From NCBI GenBank assembly GCA_965368085.1, contig CBDULP010000006.1:1-64000 (forward strand): 64,000 nucleotides of DNA, in the 5' to 3' direction. The notes beneath the pieces are model-generated. The model made no database searches. It had not been told where the DNA came from and saw only the letters and a list, made by a program, of their open reading frames with translations. Numbering within the stretch: position 1 is the first letter of the stretch; each line of letters starts with the position of its first letter. The translations under genes were made by a program, and so were the position numbers. This stretch comes from Peptoclostridium sp965368085 (lineage in GTDB: Bacteria; Bacillota; Clostridia; Peptostreptococcales; Peptostreptococcaceae). Positions 25,571 through 34,713 of this stretch are shown piece by piece.

Positions 25571-26758
25571 ATGGTATCAAAAGAAATGTATGAATTGGGG
25601 TCAAAACGATCTGTAATTAGAGACTTATTCGAGTACGGAATGCAACAGGCTGCAATTGTTGGAAGAGAAAATGTGTTTGATTTCAGTATTGGAAATCCAA
25701 CTGTTCCGGCGCCAGAATGTGTAAAAGAAACAATGCTGGAATTGCTGGAAACATCAAAATCAGCAGAAATTCACGGTTATACATCTGCACAGGGTGATTT
25801 GCAAGTAAGAAAAGGACTGGCTGAGTATATGAACAACACATATAATTGTCAGTTAAAAGCAGATAATTTCTACATAACATGTGGTGCAGCAGCTTCATTA
25901 ACTATTACACTTAAAGCTCTTACCAAACATCCAGGAGAAGATGAATTTATAATTATTGCACCATATTTCCCAGAATATCAGGTTTTTATAAAAAATGCGG
26001 GTGCAAAGGTTGTGGTAGTGCCAGCAGACACAGAAAATTTCCAAATTAGGATGGATTCATTAGAAAAAGCTATTACCCCTAACACAAAAGGGATTATAAT
26101 AAATTCTCCTAACAATCCATCTGGAGTTGTTTATTCAGAAAAAACATTAAATGATTTGGCAAATTTATTAAAAAAGAAATCTGAAGAATATAATAAGCCC
26201 CTGTACCTCATATCTGATGAACCATACAGAGAAATAGTTTATGATGACATACAAATCCCATATATACCAGCTTATTATGAGAATACAATTATATGTTACT
26301 CATACAGCAAATCACTTTCACTTCCGGGAGAGAGATTGGGTTATATTCTGGTTCCTGAGAGTGTGGAAAATGATAAAGATATATACACAGCAGTATGCGG
26401 TGCCGGACGTTCTCTCGGATATGTATGTGCACCAAGCATGTTCCAGAAAGTCGTTTTGGGTTGTCTCGGAAAAACATCAGACGTAGCATTGTATGATACA
26501 AATAGAAAATTGTTGTACGATGGGCTGAATAAAATGGGTTATGAATGCGTTAAGCCAAATGGTGCGTTCTACTTGTTTGTAAAATCACTAGAAGAAAATG
26601 CTGTGAATTTTTCTGAAAATGCAAAGAAATTTAATCTTCTTGTTGTACCAGCAGATGATTTTGGATGCCCTGGATATGTTAGAATTTCTTATTGTGTAGA
26701 TCCAGAGATGATAAAAAGATCTTTTGATGCATTCCAGAAATTAAAAGACCTATATTAA
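25571..26758 (+). CDS. PLP-dependent aminotransferase (class I/II)
   Basis: This 395-residue fold-type I aminotransferase has PLP-binding Lys247 in SYSKSLSLPGERLGY, the Asn motif NSPNNPSG (179-185) and Asp216/Tyr219 in SDEPYR. It should turn an amino acid into the 2-oxoacid used by LdhA, with glutamate formed as co-product. Its Ile codons are often ATT, whereas neighbouring genes prefer ATA, hinting at a different origin. A paralogue with the same motif layout lies at 48692-49870. Confidence 0.92.
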   Translation: MVSKEMYELGSKRSVIRDLFEYGMQQAAIVGRENVFDFSIGNPTVPAPECVKETMLELLETSKSAEIHGYTSAQGDLQVRKGLAEYMNNTYNCQLKADNFYITCGAAASLTITLKALTKHPGEDEFIIIAPYFPEYQVFIKNAGAKVVVVPADTENFQIRMDSLEKAITPNTKGIIINSPNNPSGVVYSEKTLNDLANLLKKKSEEYNKPLYLISDEPYREIVYDDIQIPYIPAYYENTIICYSYSKSLSLPGERLGYILVPESVENDKDIYTAVCGAGRSLGYVCAPSMFQKVVLGCLGKTSDVALYDTNRKLLYDGLNKMGYECVKPNGAFYLFVKSLEENAVNFSENAKKFNLLVVPADDFGCPGYVRISYCVDPEMIKRSFDAFQKLKDLY

Positions 26759-26830
26759 TATCGGATACGATTGAATTGCATAATTTTTAATCGAAAAACT
26801 TTTCAAAACATCAATATTGCCAATTTTCAT

Positions 26831-26878
26831 AAAGCCGAAACTATTTTGATTTGCAAAACAGTTTCGGCTTTATTTTTT
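26831..26878 (+). terminator. Terminator of the aminotransferase
   Basis: AAAGCCGAAACT pairs perfectly with AGTTTCGGCTTT, followed by a run of seven T interrupted once. It lies 75 bp past the stop codon. Confidence 0.9.
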
Positions 26879-27118
26879 TACGCTTCGTTCCTGCAGACAA
26901 CTAATTTCAAACTATCTGGAATCTACAATATAAAAAAACACTATCCAATTGTAAAATTCCAATGCCTGACACAAATCAAAATAAACATGCAGCTCCTCTA
27001 CATTTGCGTGTTCAATCATGACATCATTAGAATGTTGGACAGTTAATGCCGCTAATAATCACTTACTATTTGACTGTGCTATTGCTTCGCCAAATCATAT
27101 ATGCAATTTCATGAATTA

Positions 27119-27322
27119 TCATTTGCATATTGCTTTCACTCTTCCAACTATCCCGCTGGTAAGTCGGACCTTGATTCCATGAGGGTGCACTGCCGAATTG
27201 GTAAGAATTCTTTCGACAGTCCCTGCAGTGAGTTTTCCTGTTCTTTGATCCTGCTTTTGGACCACCATGACTTCAAGTCCACATTTTATATTTGCCCTTT
27301 TATTTCCATCCACTATTAACAC
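27119..27322 (-). CDS. ywbE: YwbE family protein
   Basis: A small soluble protein (about 64-67 residues) of the YwbE/DUF2196 family. The diagnostic core is KCGLEVMVVQKQDQRTGKL followed by GTVERILTNSAVHPHGIKVRL and GIVGRVKAI. It is probably an SH3-like beta barrel of unknown function. No ATG is available; GTG at 27322 or GTG at 27313 are possible starts, the latter having GAGG at a better distance. Confidence 0.85.
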   Translation of the reverse strand: MLIVDGNKRANIKCGLEVMVVQKQDQRTGKLTAGTVERILTNSAVHPHGIKVRLTSGIVGRVKAICK

Positions 27323-27400
27323 ATCCTCGGTTAAAGATTTGCAACAGCTTCACCCCATTAGTTCTAGAAATTTCAAACTATAAAGTTCTCGCCATTAAAA

Positions 27401-27428
27401 AAAACCTTGGAGAGTACTCTCCAAGGTT
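27401..27428 (-). terminator. Terminator of cold-shock gene
   Basis: CCTTGGAGAGTACTCTCCAAGG is a perfect palindrome followed on the minus strand by eight T. Confidence 0.92.
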
Positions 27429-27444
27429 TTGAAGTCTAATTTAA

Positions 27445-27645
27445 TTAAGCAACTGTTACGTTTGATGCTTGAGGTCCTTTTGGTCCGTCAACTATTTCAA
27501 AGTTAACTGCTTGTCCTTCTTCAAGAGTTTTGAATCCGTCAACCTGGATAGCTGAGAAATGTACGAATACGTCCTCTCCACCATCAACTGTTATGAATCC
27601 GAATCCTTTTTCTGAGTTGAACCATTTAACTATTCCTGTTTTCAT
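27445..27645 (-). CDS. Cold-shock protein
   Basis: This 66-residue single-domain nucleic-acid chaperone starts MKTGIVKWFNSEKGFGFIT. RNP1 is KGFGFI and RNP2 is VFVHF. GGAGG eight bases before the ATG at 27645 rules out the longer frame. It has a 640-bp upstream gap, typical room for a long cold-shock leader RNA. A paralogue of nearly the same sequence is at 44088-44285. Confidence 0.95.
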   Translation of the reverse strand: MKTGIVKWFNSEKGFGFITVDGGEDVFVHFSAIQVDGFKTLEEGQAVNFEIVDGPKGPQASNVTVA

Positions 27646-27660
27646 TAGTAATTCCTCCAA

Positions 27661-28234
27661 AAATTTTATTTCCTTTAATTCTTTGTAAAAATATTTATTC
27701 TATTGCAGAAACCGCGGAAATAAAATTTTCTGTTTATTTTCCGTTTCATGAATCATATTTACAATCAGAATCAAGGTACTTCTATAGTATAGCATCAGAT
27801 TTCCTAGAAATCAAGCGGATTTGTGAAAAAATCATATTTATTATAAAAAAATCACAAGAAAATACAAAAAACTTCTTTCAATATCTATATAATAAATTTT
27901 TTTTAGACTTTTTTGATTTAATATCAAAGTATTCGATTCCAAACCTATTTTCCGAACATTGAATTAGCTTTTGTTTTTATATCCCCGGGGAGCCTTCTCA
28001 CTTTAACAGATTTTATTTGTATTTTTAACGCTTATGTTCGCATATGTTGCGATCTATATACTTTCAAACACTTAATCCGAATGGAGACATTTAAATTTTA
28101 CTGCTTATTTTCCATTCTAAGCTCAATTCATCACCAAGCATACATTGCCATTCACCACCCGTCAATAAGCCGTTAAAAAGCCGTTATATCGCTCGAATCC
28201 ATATTCTATACCTGTATTCAAGTTTTTATACATT
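27661..28234. other. Gene-free stretch upstream of csp
   Basis: AT-rich DNA with no credible gene on either strand. It probably holds the promoter and long 5' leader of the cold-shock gene. A CCCCGGGG run near 27983 is the only strong GC island. Confidence 0.4.
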
Positions 28235-28270
28235 AAAAGCGGCACACCATGTTCGGCGTGCCGCTTTTTT
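28235..28270. terminator. Bidirectional terminator after purB
   Basis: AAAAGCGGCACACC pairs with GGCGTGCCGCTTTT. T runs on both strands. It lies about 35 bp after the purB stop codon. Confidence 0.9.
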
Positions 28271-28303
28271 ATAGATGAATATTAATACATTCTATTGTTC
28301 TTG

Positions 28304-29737
28304 TTATACTTTAAGGTCCACATCTATTCCCAGCTGGCCTCTATATTTTTCAAGAATGGGATTTATTTCCTCTTCTACGAATTGATCCACCTGCTGAGGT
28401 GCTCTTCCTGTGAATTTCTTAGGGTCTATTATCTCGAGTATCTCTTCTTTTGACATTTTAAATGAAGAATCTTCTATTATCTTGTCTATAAGATTGTTGT
28501 CAAGGCCTTCGTTTTTAACCCTCTCTCCAACCTCCATAGAGTATATTCTTATCTTCTCATGAAGCTCCTGTCTGTCTCCGCCTCTTTTAACAGCTTCCAT
28601 AAGTATGTTTTCAGTTGCCATGAAAGGAAGCTCCTCGTTCACGTGCTTTCTTATCATGTTCTCATATACAACAAGTCCGTTTGTAACGTTTATCCCTATC
28701 TCAAGTATCGCATCTATTGCAAGGAATGACTCTGGTATGCTGAGTCTTCTGTTTGCAGAGTCGTCAAGAGTTCTTTCAAACCACTGGGTCGAGAATATAA
28801 GCGCCGGGTTCATGCTTTGAGCCATCACGTATTTGGAAAGCGAAGAAATTCTTTCGCTTCTCATAGGGTTTCTCTTGTAAGCCATTGCTGAAGATCCTAT
28901 CTGAGACTTTTCAAAAGGCTCTTCCACTTCCTTGAGGTTTTGAAGAAGTCTAAGGTCATTTGTCATCTTGTGCATAGACTGTGCTATTGACGAAAGAGTT
29001 GAAAGCACCTGGTAGTCCTGCTTTCTTGAATACGTCTGTCCTGTGACAGTGAATTTTTTTTCTATTTCCATGTTCTTGCAAACAAGCTCGTCAAGCTTTT
29101 TAACCTTGTCGTGGTCTCCCTCGAAAAGCTTCAGGAAGCTCGCCTGAGTTCCAGTAGTTCCCTTTACGCCTCTAAGTCTTAAGCTCTCAAGTCTGTATTC
29201 AAGTTCATTAAAATCCATTATAAGGTCTTGAAGCCAAAGGCATGCTCTCTTTCCTACAGTCGTAAGCTGTGCAGGCTGGAAGTGAGTGTATCCAAGTGTA
29301 GGCATTTCCTTGTATTTAAGAGCAAAATCCGAAAGGTTTTTCATAAGGTTTGCAAACTTTACCATTACAAGCTCTATGGCCTGCTTCATAACAACTACGT
29401 CTGTGTTGTCACCTACGTATGCACTTGTAGCTCCAAGGTGTATTATTCCCTTTGCACTTGGGCAAAGAAGTCCGTAAGCTTTCACGTGAGACATTACATC
29501 GTGTCTTGTCTCTTTTTCAAACTTTTTGGCGTCATCAAAATTTATGTTTTCAATATTGCTTTCAAGCTCTTGTATCTGCTCGTCAGTTATTTGAAGTCCA
29601 AGTTCCTTTTCAGCCTTTGCAAGTGCAACCCAGAATTTTCTCCAAGTCGAAAACTTGTTTTGTGCTGAAAATATGAAGCTCATCTCGCTGCTTGAGTATC
29701 TCTCTATAAGAGGGTTTTTATAACTATCGTATGACAT
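28304..29737 (-). CDS. purB: Adenylosuccinate lyase
   Basis: This 477-residue enzyme of the aspartase/fumarase superfamily cleaves SAICAR and adenylosuccinate to release fumarate in purine synthesis. The signature loop is GSSAMAYKRNPMRSERI (about residues 285-300). The catalytic His is probably in the IHLGATSAYVGDN segment. The family length and start (AGGAG before ATG) are normal. It stands alone, not in a purine operon. Confidence 0.94.
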   Translation of the reverse strand: MSYDSYKNPLIERYSSSEMSFIFSAQNKFSTWRKFWVALAKAEKELGLQITDEQIQELESNIENINFDDAKKFEKETRHDVMSHVKAYGLLCPSAKGIIHLGATSAYVGDNTDVVVMKQAIELVMVKFANLMKNLSDFALKYKEMPTLGYTHFQPAQLTTVGKRACLWLQDLIMDFNELEYRLESLRLRGVKGTTGTQASFLKLFEGDHDKVKKLDELVCKNMEIEKKFTVTGQTYSRKQDYQVLSTLSSIAQSMHKMTNDLRLLQNLKEVEEPFEKSQIGSSAMAYKRNPMRSERISSLSKYVMAQSMNPALIFSTQWFERTLDDSANRRLSIPESFLAIDAILEIGINVTNGLVVYENMIRKHVNEELPFMATENILMEAVKRGGDRQELHEKIRIYSMEVGERVKNEGLDNNLIDKIIEDSSFKMSKEEILEIIDPKKFTGRAPQQVDQFVEEEINPILEKYRGQLGIDVDLKV

Positions 29738-29867
29738 GTTATTAGCTCCTTTGCTCTATATTCTTTGTATTTCTTAACTTCACATAGATATTATAACATA
29801 TGATTCGTATTTTTCTGCATTTTTTTGCCTTTTTATATTCATCAAAAAATAAAGTTCGCATTTATAT

Positions 29868-32021
29868 TTATATAAATTCCATTTCCCACTTGAAATATTC
29901 GTCTTTTTCGCTTTTTACATACCTGATGTATGCGTCGAACGTGTTTCCCCTTTTGCTCTTAAAGCCTATCCCTTTGACCCTGCCGTCCTTTAGAAGCTTT
30001 TTGACCATGGCTTTTGTGGGTTTTTTGCCAAGTGCCGCCAGGTATTTGTCGTCCTTCCATATTACGAATTTGCACCCGCCCTTCCAGTTGCTGCAGCCAA
30101 ATCCCTTTTGCCCTTCTATGATATCGCTTCCGCAGGCCGGGCATTTTCCAAGCGATTCATGATTTCCGTAATCCGAAGAGCTTTTGATTATCACTGCCTC
30201 GCCATCTTTTATCCTCTCAACAGAGTTTCTCGTGAACTCATATATCAGATCCAGAAAGTCCTGCTTTTTAAACTTGCCCTTTTCAATTTCAGAAAGGGTC
30301 TTTTCAAGCCTTCCAGTGTATCCAAGGTCGAAAAGCTCCTTTATGGGAAATTTTTCAACAAGTTTCTTGCCCGTTTCCGTGCATATGAGGTTTTTGCCCT
30401 TCGCGCTTATATACCCAATGTCTTTCAGCTTTTTTATGGTCTCTGCCCTTGTAGCCGGAGTGCCTATGCTAAATCCGCTTAAAACGGCGTCCATTATTTC
30501 GCCGCTTTCCTCGTCGTCGAACTTCTTTCCGCATGTTTCCATAACACGAAGGAGAGTCTTCTCCGTGTGGTGCTTTGGTGGTTTTGTAGAACTGGTTATT
30601 ACCTTTGGGCTTTTGAATTCAAGTTTTTCTTCAATATCAACAAGCGGAAGCTCTGCCTCTTTTGTCTCGACGCCCTCCGCTTTTTTCCAACCCTCGTTTA
30701 TTAGGACCTTTCCCTTAGATACGAAAGATCCCTCTAATTCCACTCCGTTTACGCCTGTGTATATCTTTGTCTCCTCGTATTCGCAAAGAGGCATGAACTG
30801 GGCTATAAATCTGTTTTTGACGGCTGTGTAGACTATTTTCTCATCTGCAGTCAGGCTCTTTGGTACCATGTACGTCGGAACTATTGCACTGTGGCTTTCA
30901 ACTTTGGAATTGTCGAAATTACGCTTTGTAACTCTAAACTGAATTTCCGCTTCATAAGGCAACCCTTTTTTGAGTATCCCAAGGACTTTTTTCGCCCTGC
31001 CCTCGAGGCTTTCTTCAAGCACTACGCTCGATGTACGGGGGTATGTTATGAACTTCTTCTCGTATAGCGACTGAGCCACTTTGAGCACCTTGTCTGAAGT
31101 CCAGCCCTTGTATTTGCTGGTTACAAACCCCTGGAGGTTTGAGAGGTTGAAAAGATACGGAGGATAGTCCTTCTTTTTCTCAATCTGCTTGTCCATAACC
31201 ACCGCGCCGCCACTGTTTTTAACGCACGAGAGCACCTCGTCAAGGACTTTTTTGTCCTTGAACTTTTCATCCTTTCCCTGTGTGTAAATCCCCTTGAACT
31301 CTTCGCCATTGTCGGTCTTCAAGATAGTCTGGAGCCTGTAGAACGTATCCGGCACGAATTTTTCTATTTCATTGTCCCTGTCGTATATTATCTTGAGAGT
31401 TGGAAGAAGAACCCGGCCTATGTTCAGCGGGCCGCCCCTCCCCCTTTGGTATTTCAAAGAGGCCACCGATGTAAGGTTTATGCCTATTGTCCAGTCCGCC
31501 CACTGCCTGCTTATTCCTGAGTCCTGAAGAGGCTTCATTTCGTCATTGCCCTTTAGCTTTTCCATTCCGCGCACAACCTCGTCCGCCGTCCACTCATTGA
31601 GAAGCAGCCTATATACGGGCTTTTTCACGCCTATGTACTGTATTATTATGTCACCTATAACCTGACCTTCCCTGTCGTAGTCGCATGCGGATATTACTCC
31701 GTCCACATCATCCCTCTCGGCCAGGTGTCTTATTACCTCTATCTGCTTTTTAGCGCCCTCGTCGACCTGACTTCTGTCTCCTTGGCTCGACTTGACCTTG
31801 TACTTGAATTCGTCCGGTATGAATGGGTACTGGCTTATCTTCCAGCGGGCCATCTCCTCTTTATAGTCTTTTGCATCGTAAAGCTGAAGAAGGTGTCCAA
31901 ACGCCCACGTTATCAAATAGTCTTCGCCCTCAAAATACCCGTCATTTCTCTTTTTGACTCCAAGAGCCTCCGCTATGTTTTTTGCCACTGAAGGTTTTTC
32001 CGCTATTATAAGCCTCGCCAC
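29868..32021 (-). CDS. topB: DNA topoisomerase III (type IA)
   Basis: This type IA topoisomerase relaxes and decatenates DNA through a Tyr link. The Toprim domain starts ARLIIAEKPSVAKNIAEALG and carries the DYDREGQVIG acidic motif (about residue 110). The active-site Tyr is in FITYPRTSS (about 330). The C-terminus has a zinc ribbon (CPACGSDI...GCSNWKGGC) and a basic tail. The frame is open from 32054, but a GTG at 32021 follows GGAAGTGAT, so I prefer about 717 residues. There is no relaxase or plasmid gene nearby, so it is a chromosomal copy. Confidence 0.92.
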   Translation of the reverse strand: MARLIIAEKPSVAKNIAEALGVKKRNDGYFEGEDYLITWAFGHLLQLYDAKDYKEEMARWKISQYPFIPDEFKYKVKSSQGDRSQVDEGAKKQIEVIRHLAERDDVDGVISACDYDREGQVIGDIIIQYIGVKKPVYRLLLNEWTADEVVRGMEKLKGNDEMKPLQDSGISRQWADWTIGINLTSVASLKYQRGRGGPLNIGRVLLPTLKIIYDRDNEIEKFVPDTFYRLQTILKTDNGEEFKGIYTQGKDEKFKDKKVLDEVLSCVKNSGGAVVMDKQIEKKKDYPPYLFNLSNLQGFVTSKYKGWTSDKVLKVAQSLYEKKFITYPRTSSVVLEESLEGRAKKVLGILKKGLPYEAEIQFRVTKRNFDNSKVESHSAIVPTYMVPKSLTADEKIVYTAVKNRFIAQFMPLCEYEETKIYTGVNGVELEGSFVSKGKVLINEGWKKAEGVETKEAELPLVDIEEKLEFKSPKVITSSTKPPKHHTEKTLLRVMETCGKKFDDEESGEIMDAVLSGFSIGTPATRAETIKKLKDIGYISAKGKNLICTETGKKLVEKFPIKELFDLGYTGRLEKTLSEIEKGKFKKQDFLDLIYEFTRNSVERIKDGEAVIIKSSSDYGNHESLGKCPACGSDIIEGQKGFGCSNWKGGCKFVIWKDDKYLAALGKKPTKAMVKKLLKDGRVKGIGFKSKRGNTFDAYIRYVKSEKDEYFKWEMEFI

Positions 32022-32141
32022 TACATCACTTCCATTTCTGATTTGCCTTTTCACTTTATGTCCAATATACTTCCCGTCATTTTAAGTATACCCCATTTAT
32101 AGCCTAAAAAGCCACCCGTGCATTCTTTTGGCTGACAGCAA

Positions 32142-32165
32142 AAAGCCGGCAATATTGCCGGCTTT
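32142..32165 (-). terminator. Terminator of asnS
   Basis: AAAGCCGGCAATATTGCCGGCTTT is a perfect palindrome 32 bp after asnS. The T tail is short. Confidence 0.8.
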
Positions 32166-32196
32166 AATATATAAGAACATATCTGTTTTAAATTTC

Positions 32197-33582
32197 TTAG
32201 AATTCTGCTGAGCCTGGAGTCCTTGGGAATGGAAGCACGTCTCTTATGTTTGCCATTCCAGTAAGGTACATTATAAGTCTTTCAAATCCTAGTCCAAAGC
32301 CTGAGTGCTTGGTCTCTCCATATTTTCTAAGCTCAAGGTACCACCAGTAATCCTCTTTTGAAAGACCCATATTCTCTATCTTTTCAACAAGAACGTCGTG
32401 TCTTTCCTCTCTCTGGCTTCCTCCTATTATCTCCCCAACGCCTGGAACAAGAAGGTCCATTGCGGCAACAGTCTTGCCATCCTCGTTGAGTCTCATGTAG
32501 AACGCTTTTATCTCAGCTGGATAGTCAGTTACGAATACCGGCTTGTTGAACACTTTTTCCGTTATATATCTCTCATGTTCTGTCTGAAGGTCCATTCCCC
32601 ACTTAACCGGGTAGTCGAACTTATGACCAGAGTTTTCAAGTATCTCTATTGCCTTTGTATATGTTATTCTCTCAAAGTCAGAGTTTACTATGTTGTTTAG
32701 CCTGTCAAGAAGCCCCTTGTCTATGAAAGAGTTGAAGAACTCGATTTCTTCCGGAGCGTTTTCAAGAACGTCGTTTATAACGTATTTTATCATGTCTTCC
32801 GCAAGGTCCATGTTGTCCACAAGCTCTGCAAAAGCTATCTCCGGCTCTATCATCCAAAACTCCGACGCGTGTCTTGCGGTGTTTGAATTTTCAGCCCTGA
32901 AAGTAGGTCCGAATGTATATATGTTTCTAAAAGCAAGGGCAAATATCTCTCCCTCAAGCTGTCCGCTCACTGTAAGGCTTGCCTCTTTTCCGAAGAAGTC
33001 CTTTGAGTAGTCAATTTTTCCTTCTTCATTCATAGGAGGGTTTTTCATGTCAAGAGTTGTAACTCTGAACATTTCTCCTGCACCCTCGCAGTCGCTGCTT
33101 GTTATTATTGGAGTGTGAACATATACAAACCCTCTGTCCTGGAAGAACTTGTGTATAGCATAAGCCGCTATTGATCTGACTCTGAATACCGCAGAGAAAG
33201 TGTTACTCCTTGGTCTCAGGTGAGCTATAGTTCTAAGGTACTCAAGAGTGTGTCTTTTCTTTTGAAGAGGATAGTCAGAGTTTGACATTCCTTCAACAGT
33301 TACGGCCTTCGCCTGTATCTCAAAAGGCTGCTTAGAGTTTGGAGTCTCAACTAAAAGGCCTTCAACCTTTATAGAAGAGCTGATAGGAAGTTTTCCTATT
33401 TCAGCAAAATTTTCAAGAGAGCTGTCAAAAACAACTTGTATATTTTTGAAGAAGCTTCCGTCGTTCATCTCTATGAATCCTACGTTCTTAGACGATCTTA
33501 TTGTTCTTACCCATCCAGATATTGTAACTTCGTTGTCTATATATTCCTTCGGGTTTCTATACATAGTTTTTATTAAAACCAC
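32197..33582 (-). CDS. asnS: Asparaginyl-tRNA synthetase
   Basis: This class IIb synthetase (461 residues) charges tRNA-Asn. The N-terminal OB fold begins DNEVTISGWVRTIRSSKNVGF. Class II motifs are seen in FGPTFRAENSNTARHASEFWMIEPE (motif 2) and GFGLGFERLIMYLTGM (motif 3). The start is GTG with AAAGGAGG upstream. Expression is controlled by the T-box leader upstream, so it rises when uncharged tRNA-Asn accumulates. Confidence 0.95.
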   Translation of the reverse strand: MVLIKTMYRNPKEYIDNEVTISGWVRTIRSSKNVGFIEMNDGSFFKNIQVVFDSSLENFAEIGKLPISSSIKVEGLLVETPNSKQPFEIQAKAVTVEGMSNSDYPLQKKRHTLEYLRTIAHLRPRSNTFSAVFRVRSIAAYAIHKFFQDRGFVYVHTPIITSSDCEGAGEMFRVTTLDMKNPPMNEEGKIDYSKDFFGKEASLTVSGQLEGEIFALAFRNIYTFGPTFRAENSNTARHASEFWMIEPEIAFAELVDNMDLAEDMIKYVINDVLENAPEEIEFFNSFIDKGLLDRLNNIVNSDFERITYTKAIEILENSGHKFDYPVKWGMDLQTEHERYITEKVFNKPVFVTDYPAEIKAFYMRLNEDGKTVAAMDLLVPGVGEIIGGSQREERHDVLVEKIENMGLSKEDYWWYLELRKYGETKHSGFGLGFERLIMYLTGMANIRDVLPFPRTPGSAEF

Positions 33583-33639
33583 AGTATAATTCCTCCTTTA
33601 TATAATGATCTTATTGTTTTTAAATATTTTGCCACAGGC

Positions 33640-33915
33640 AATAAAAAAAGCTTCCATCCTCAACAAAGGGACGAAAGCTGTATTTCGCGGTACCACCCAA
33701 TTTCAATGCGCAAACGCACACATGCACTCGGATATCCTTTAACGCTGATAAGGCGTCCAAGCCTACTCTGCAATATCTTCATAAATTATGAGATAGCGTT
33801 TCGGTTGGAGACTCCGGGATGTTCTTCAACTGCTGTGCCGGGGTCGAACTCACACCATAATCGACTCGCTTTGCCAGGCAAATACATCTACTCTTCCCAT
33901 CAATGTCTTTCCATT
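33640..33915 (-). promoter_or_regulatory. T-box riboswitch (tRNA-Asn) of asnS
   Basis: On the minus strand the leader carries, in order, AAGAGTAGAT, Stem I with the specifier region, the AGAGTAGGCTT linker, the T-box bulge TGGGTGGTACCGCG (33686-33699) and a terminator hairpin with a T run (33643-33679). The specifier triplet is AAC (Asn) in CCAACCGAAA at 33804-33806; the same AACCGAAA context occurs in the asnA leader. Uncharged tRNA-Asn binding is expected to favour the antiterminator. Confidence 0.93.
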
Positions 33916-34091
33916 TAAAAAATTGTCTATAACAAAGATTATATTATTATAAAAAGGCGTTGTCAATCTTTGTATTGAAATGTAACCTATACTGCCACGA
34001 TTTAATTGAATTACAAGTCATGTTCCACAATTCATACAGACGCCCTGACATTGAAAAAGTCACGGGCGCCGACAAATATACATGTACGCGA

Positions 34092-34709
34092 TTATATCTC
34101 TTTGAAATTTTCTCCCTTGAATGTCCTAACAGCCTCTCCTCTTTTTATGAATCCATGCTGTTGCCAGCGAAGCTTCCCGCACTGCACTTCTTTTTGCGCT
34201 TCAACTTCGCTTAGCTTTTTTTCAAGCCTTGAAAGTGCAAGCTTTTTGTTGGCGTGCTGGCTTCTTTCCTCCTGGGACTTCACCGATATTCCTGTTGGGA
34301 TGTGTGTTATCCGAACGCCGGTTTCAAGCTTGTTGACATTCTGCCCGCCGTTTCCACTGCTTCTCATGGTCTCCACATTTATGTCCCTAATATCAAAATG
34401 GATCGGCTCCTGTTCGTCCATCACTTCGACCTCTATGAACCAGTTCTTCCTCTTGTGGTTTTTCCTATACTGGCTTTTGCATATCCACAGCATTGTGCCC
34501 GAGTTCTCATTTGCATACTCAATAGCCTGATCTCCCCGGAGCTTCAAGAATACTGACTTGAATGTGTCCTTTTTCTCGCCTTTTGAGTAGTCCAAAACTT
34601 CCACTTCTATTCCTTTTTGAGCGCATTCCTTTTTCAAAAGCTGCGTATAGAAGTATACGAATCTGCAGCATTCCACTGGCGCAAGCCCTGCGCTTATCTG
34701 CACCCACAT
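34092..34709 (-). CDS. prfH: Peptide chain release factor homologue PrfH
   Basis: This is a 205-residue release-factor-like protein with the peptidyl-tRNA hydrolysis motif GGQ at 121-123 (SSGNGGQNVNKLE). It lacks the first domain and much of the codon-recognition domain of RF1/RF2. PrfH is known from work on E. coli to free the nascent peptide from ribosomes damaged in the 16S decoding centre, so the RNA can be resealed by its partner RtcB. The gene starts four bases after the rtcB stop, whose end carries the AAGGG ribosome site, so the two are translated together. Confidence 0.92.
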   Translation of the reverse strand: MWVQISAGLAPVECCRFVYFYTQLLKKECAQKGIEVEVLDYSKGEKKDTFKSVFLKLRGDQAIEYANENSGTMLWICKSQYRKNHKRKNWFIEVEVMDEQEPIHFDIRDINVETMRSSGNGGQNVNKLETGVRITHIPTGISVKSQEERSQHANKKLALSRLEKKLSEVEAQKEVQCGKLRWQQHGFIKRGEAVRTFKGENFKEI

Positions 34710-34713
34710 GATG

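Noticed and set aside
26771..27046. Plus-strand frame after the aminotransferase
   Set aside because: It runs through the strong terminator at 26831-26878 and has no ribosome site.
29228..29668. Long plus-strand frames opposite purB, asnS, topB and the ABC-F gene
   Set aside because: They are antisense to well-supported genes and lack ribosome sites or known motifs.
34040..34072. GC-rich hairpin after prfH as a terminator
   Set aside because: The stem GCGCCCGTGAC/GTCAGGGCGT is imperfect and has no T run, so I did not list it as a feature.
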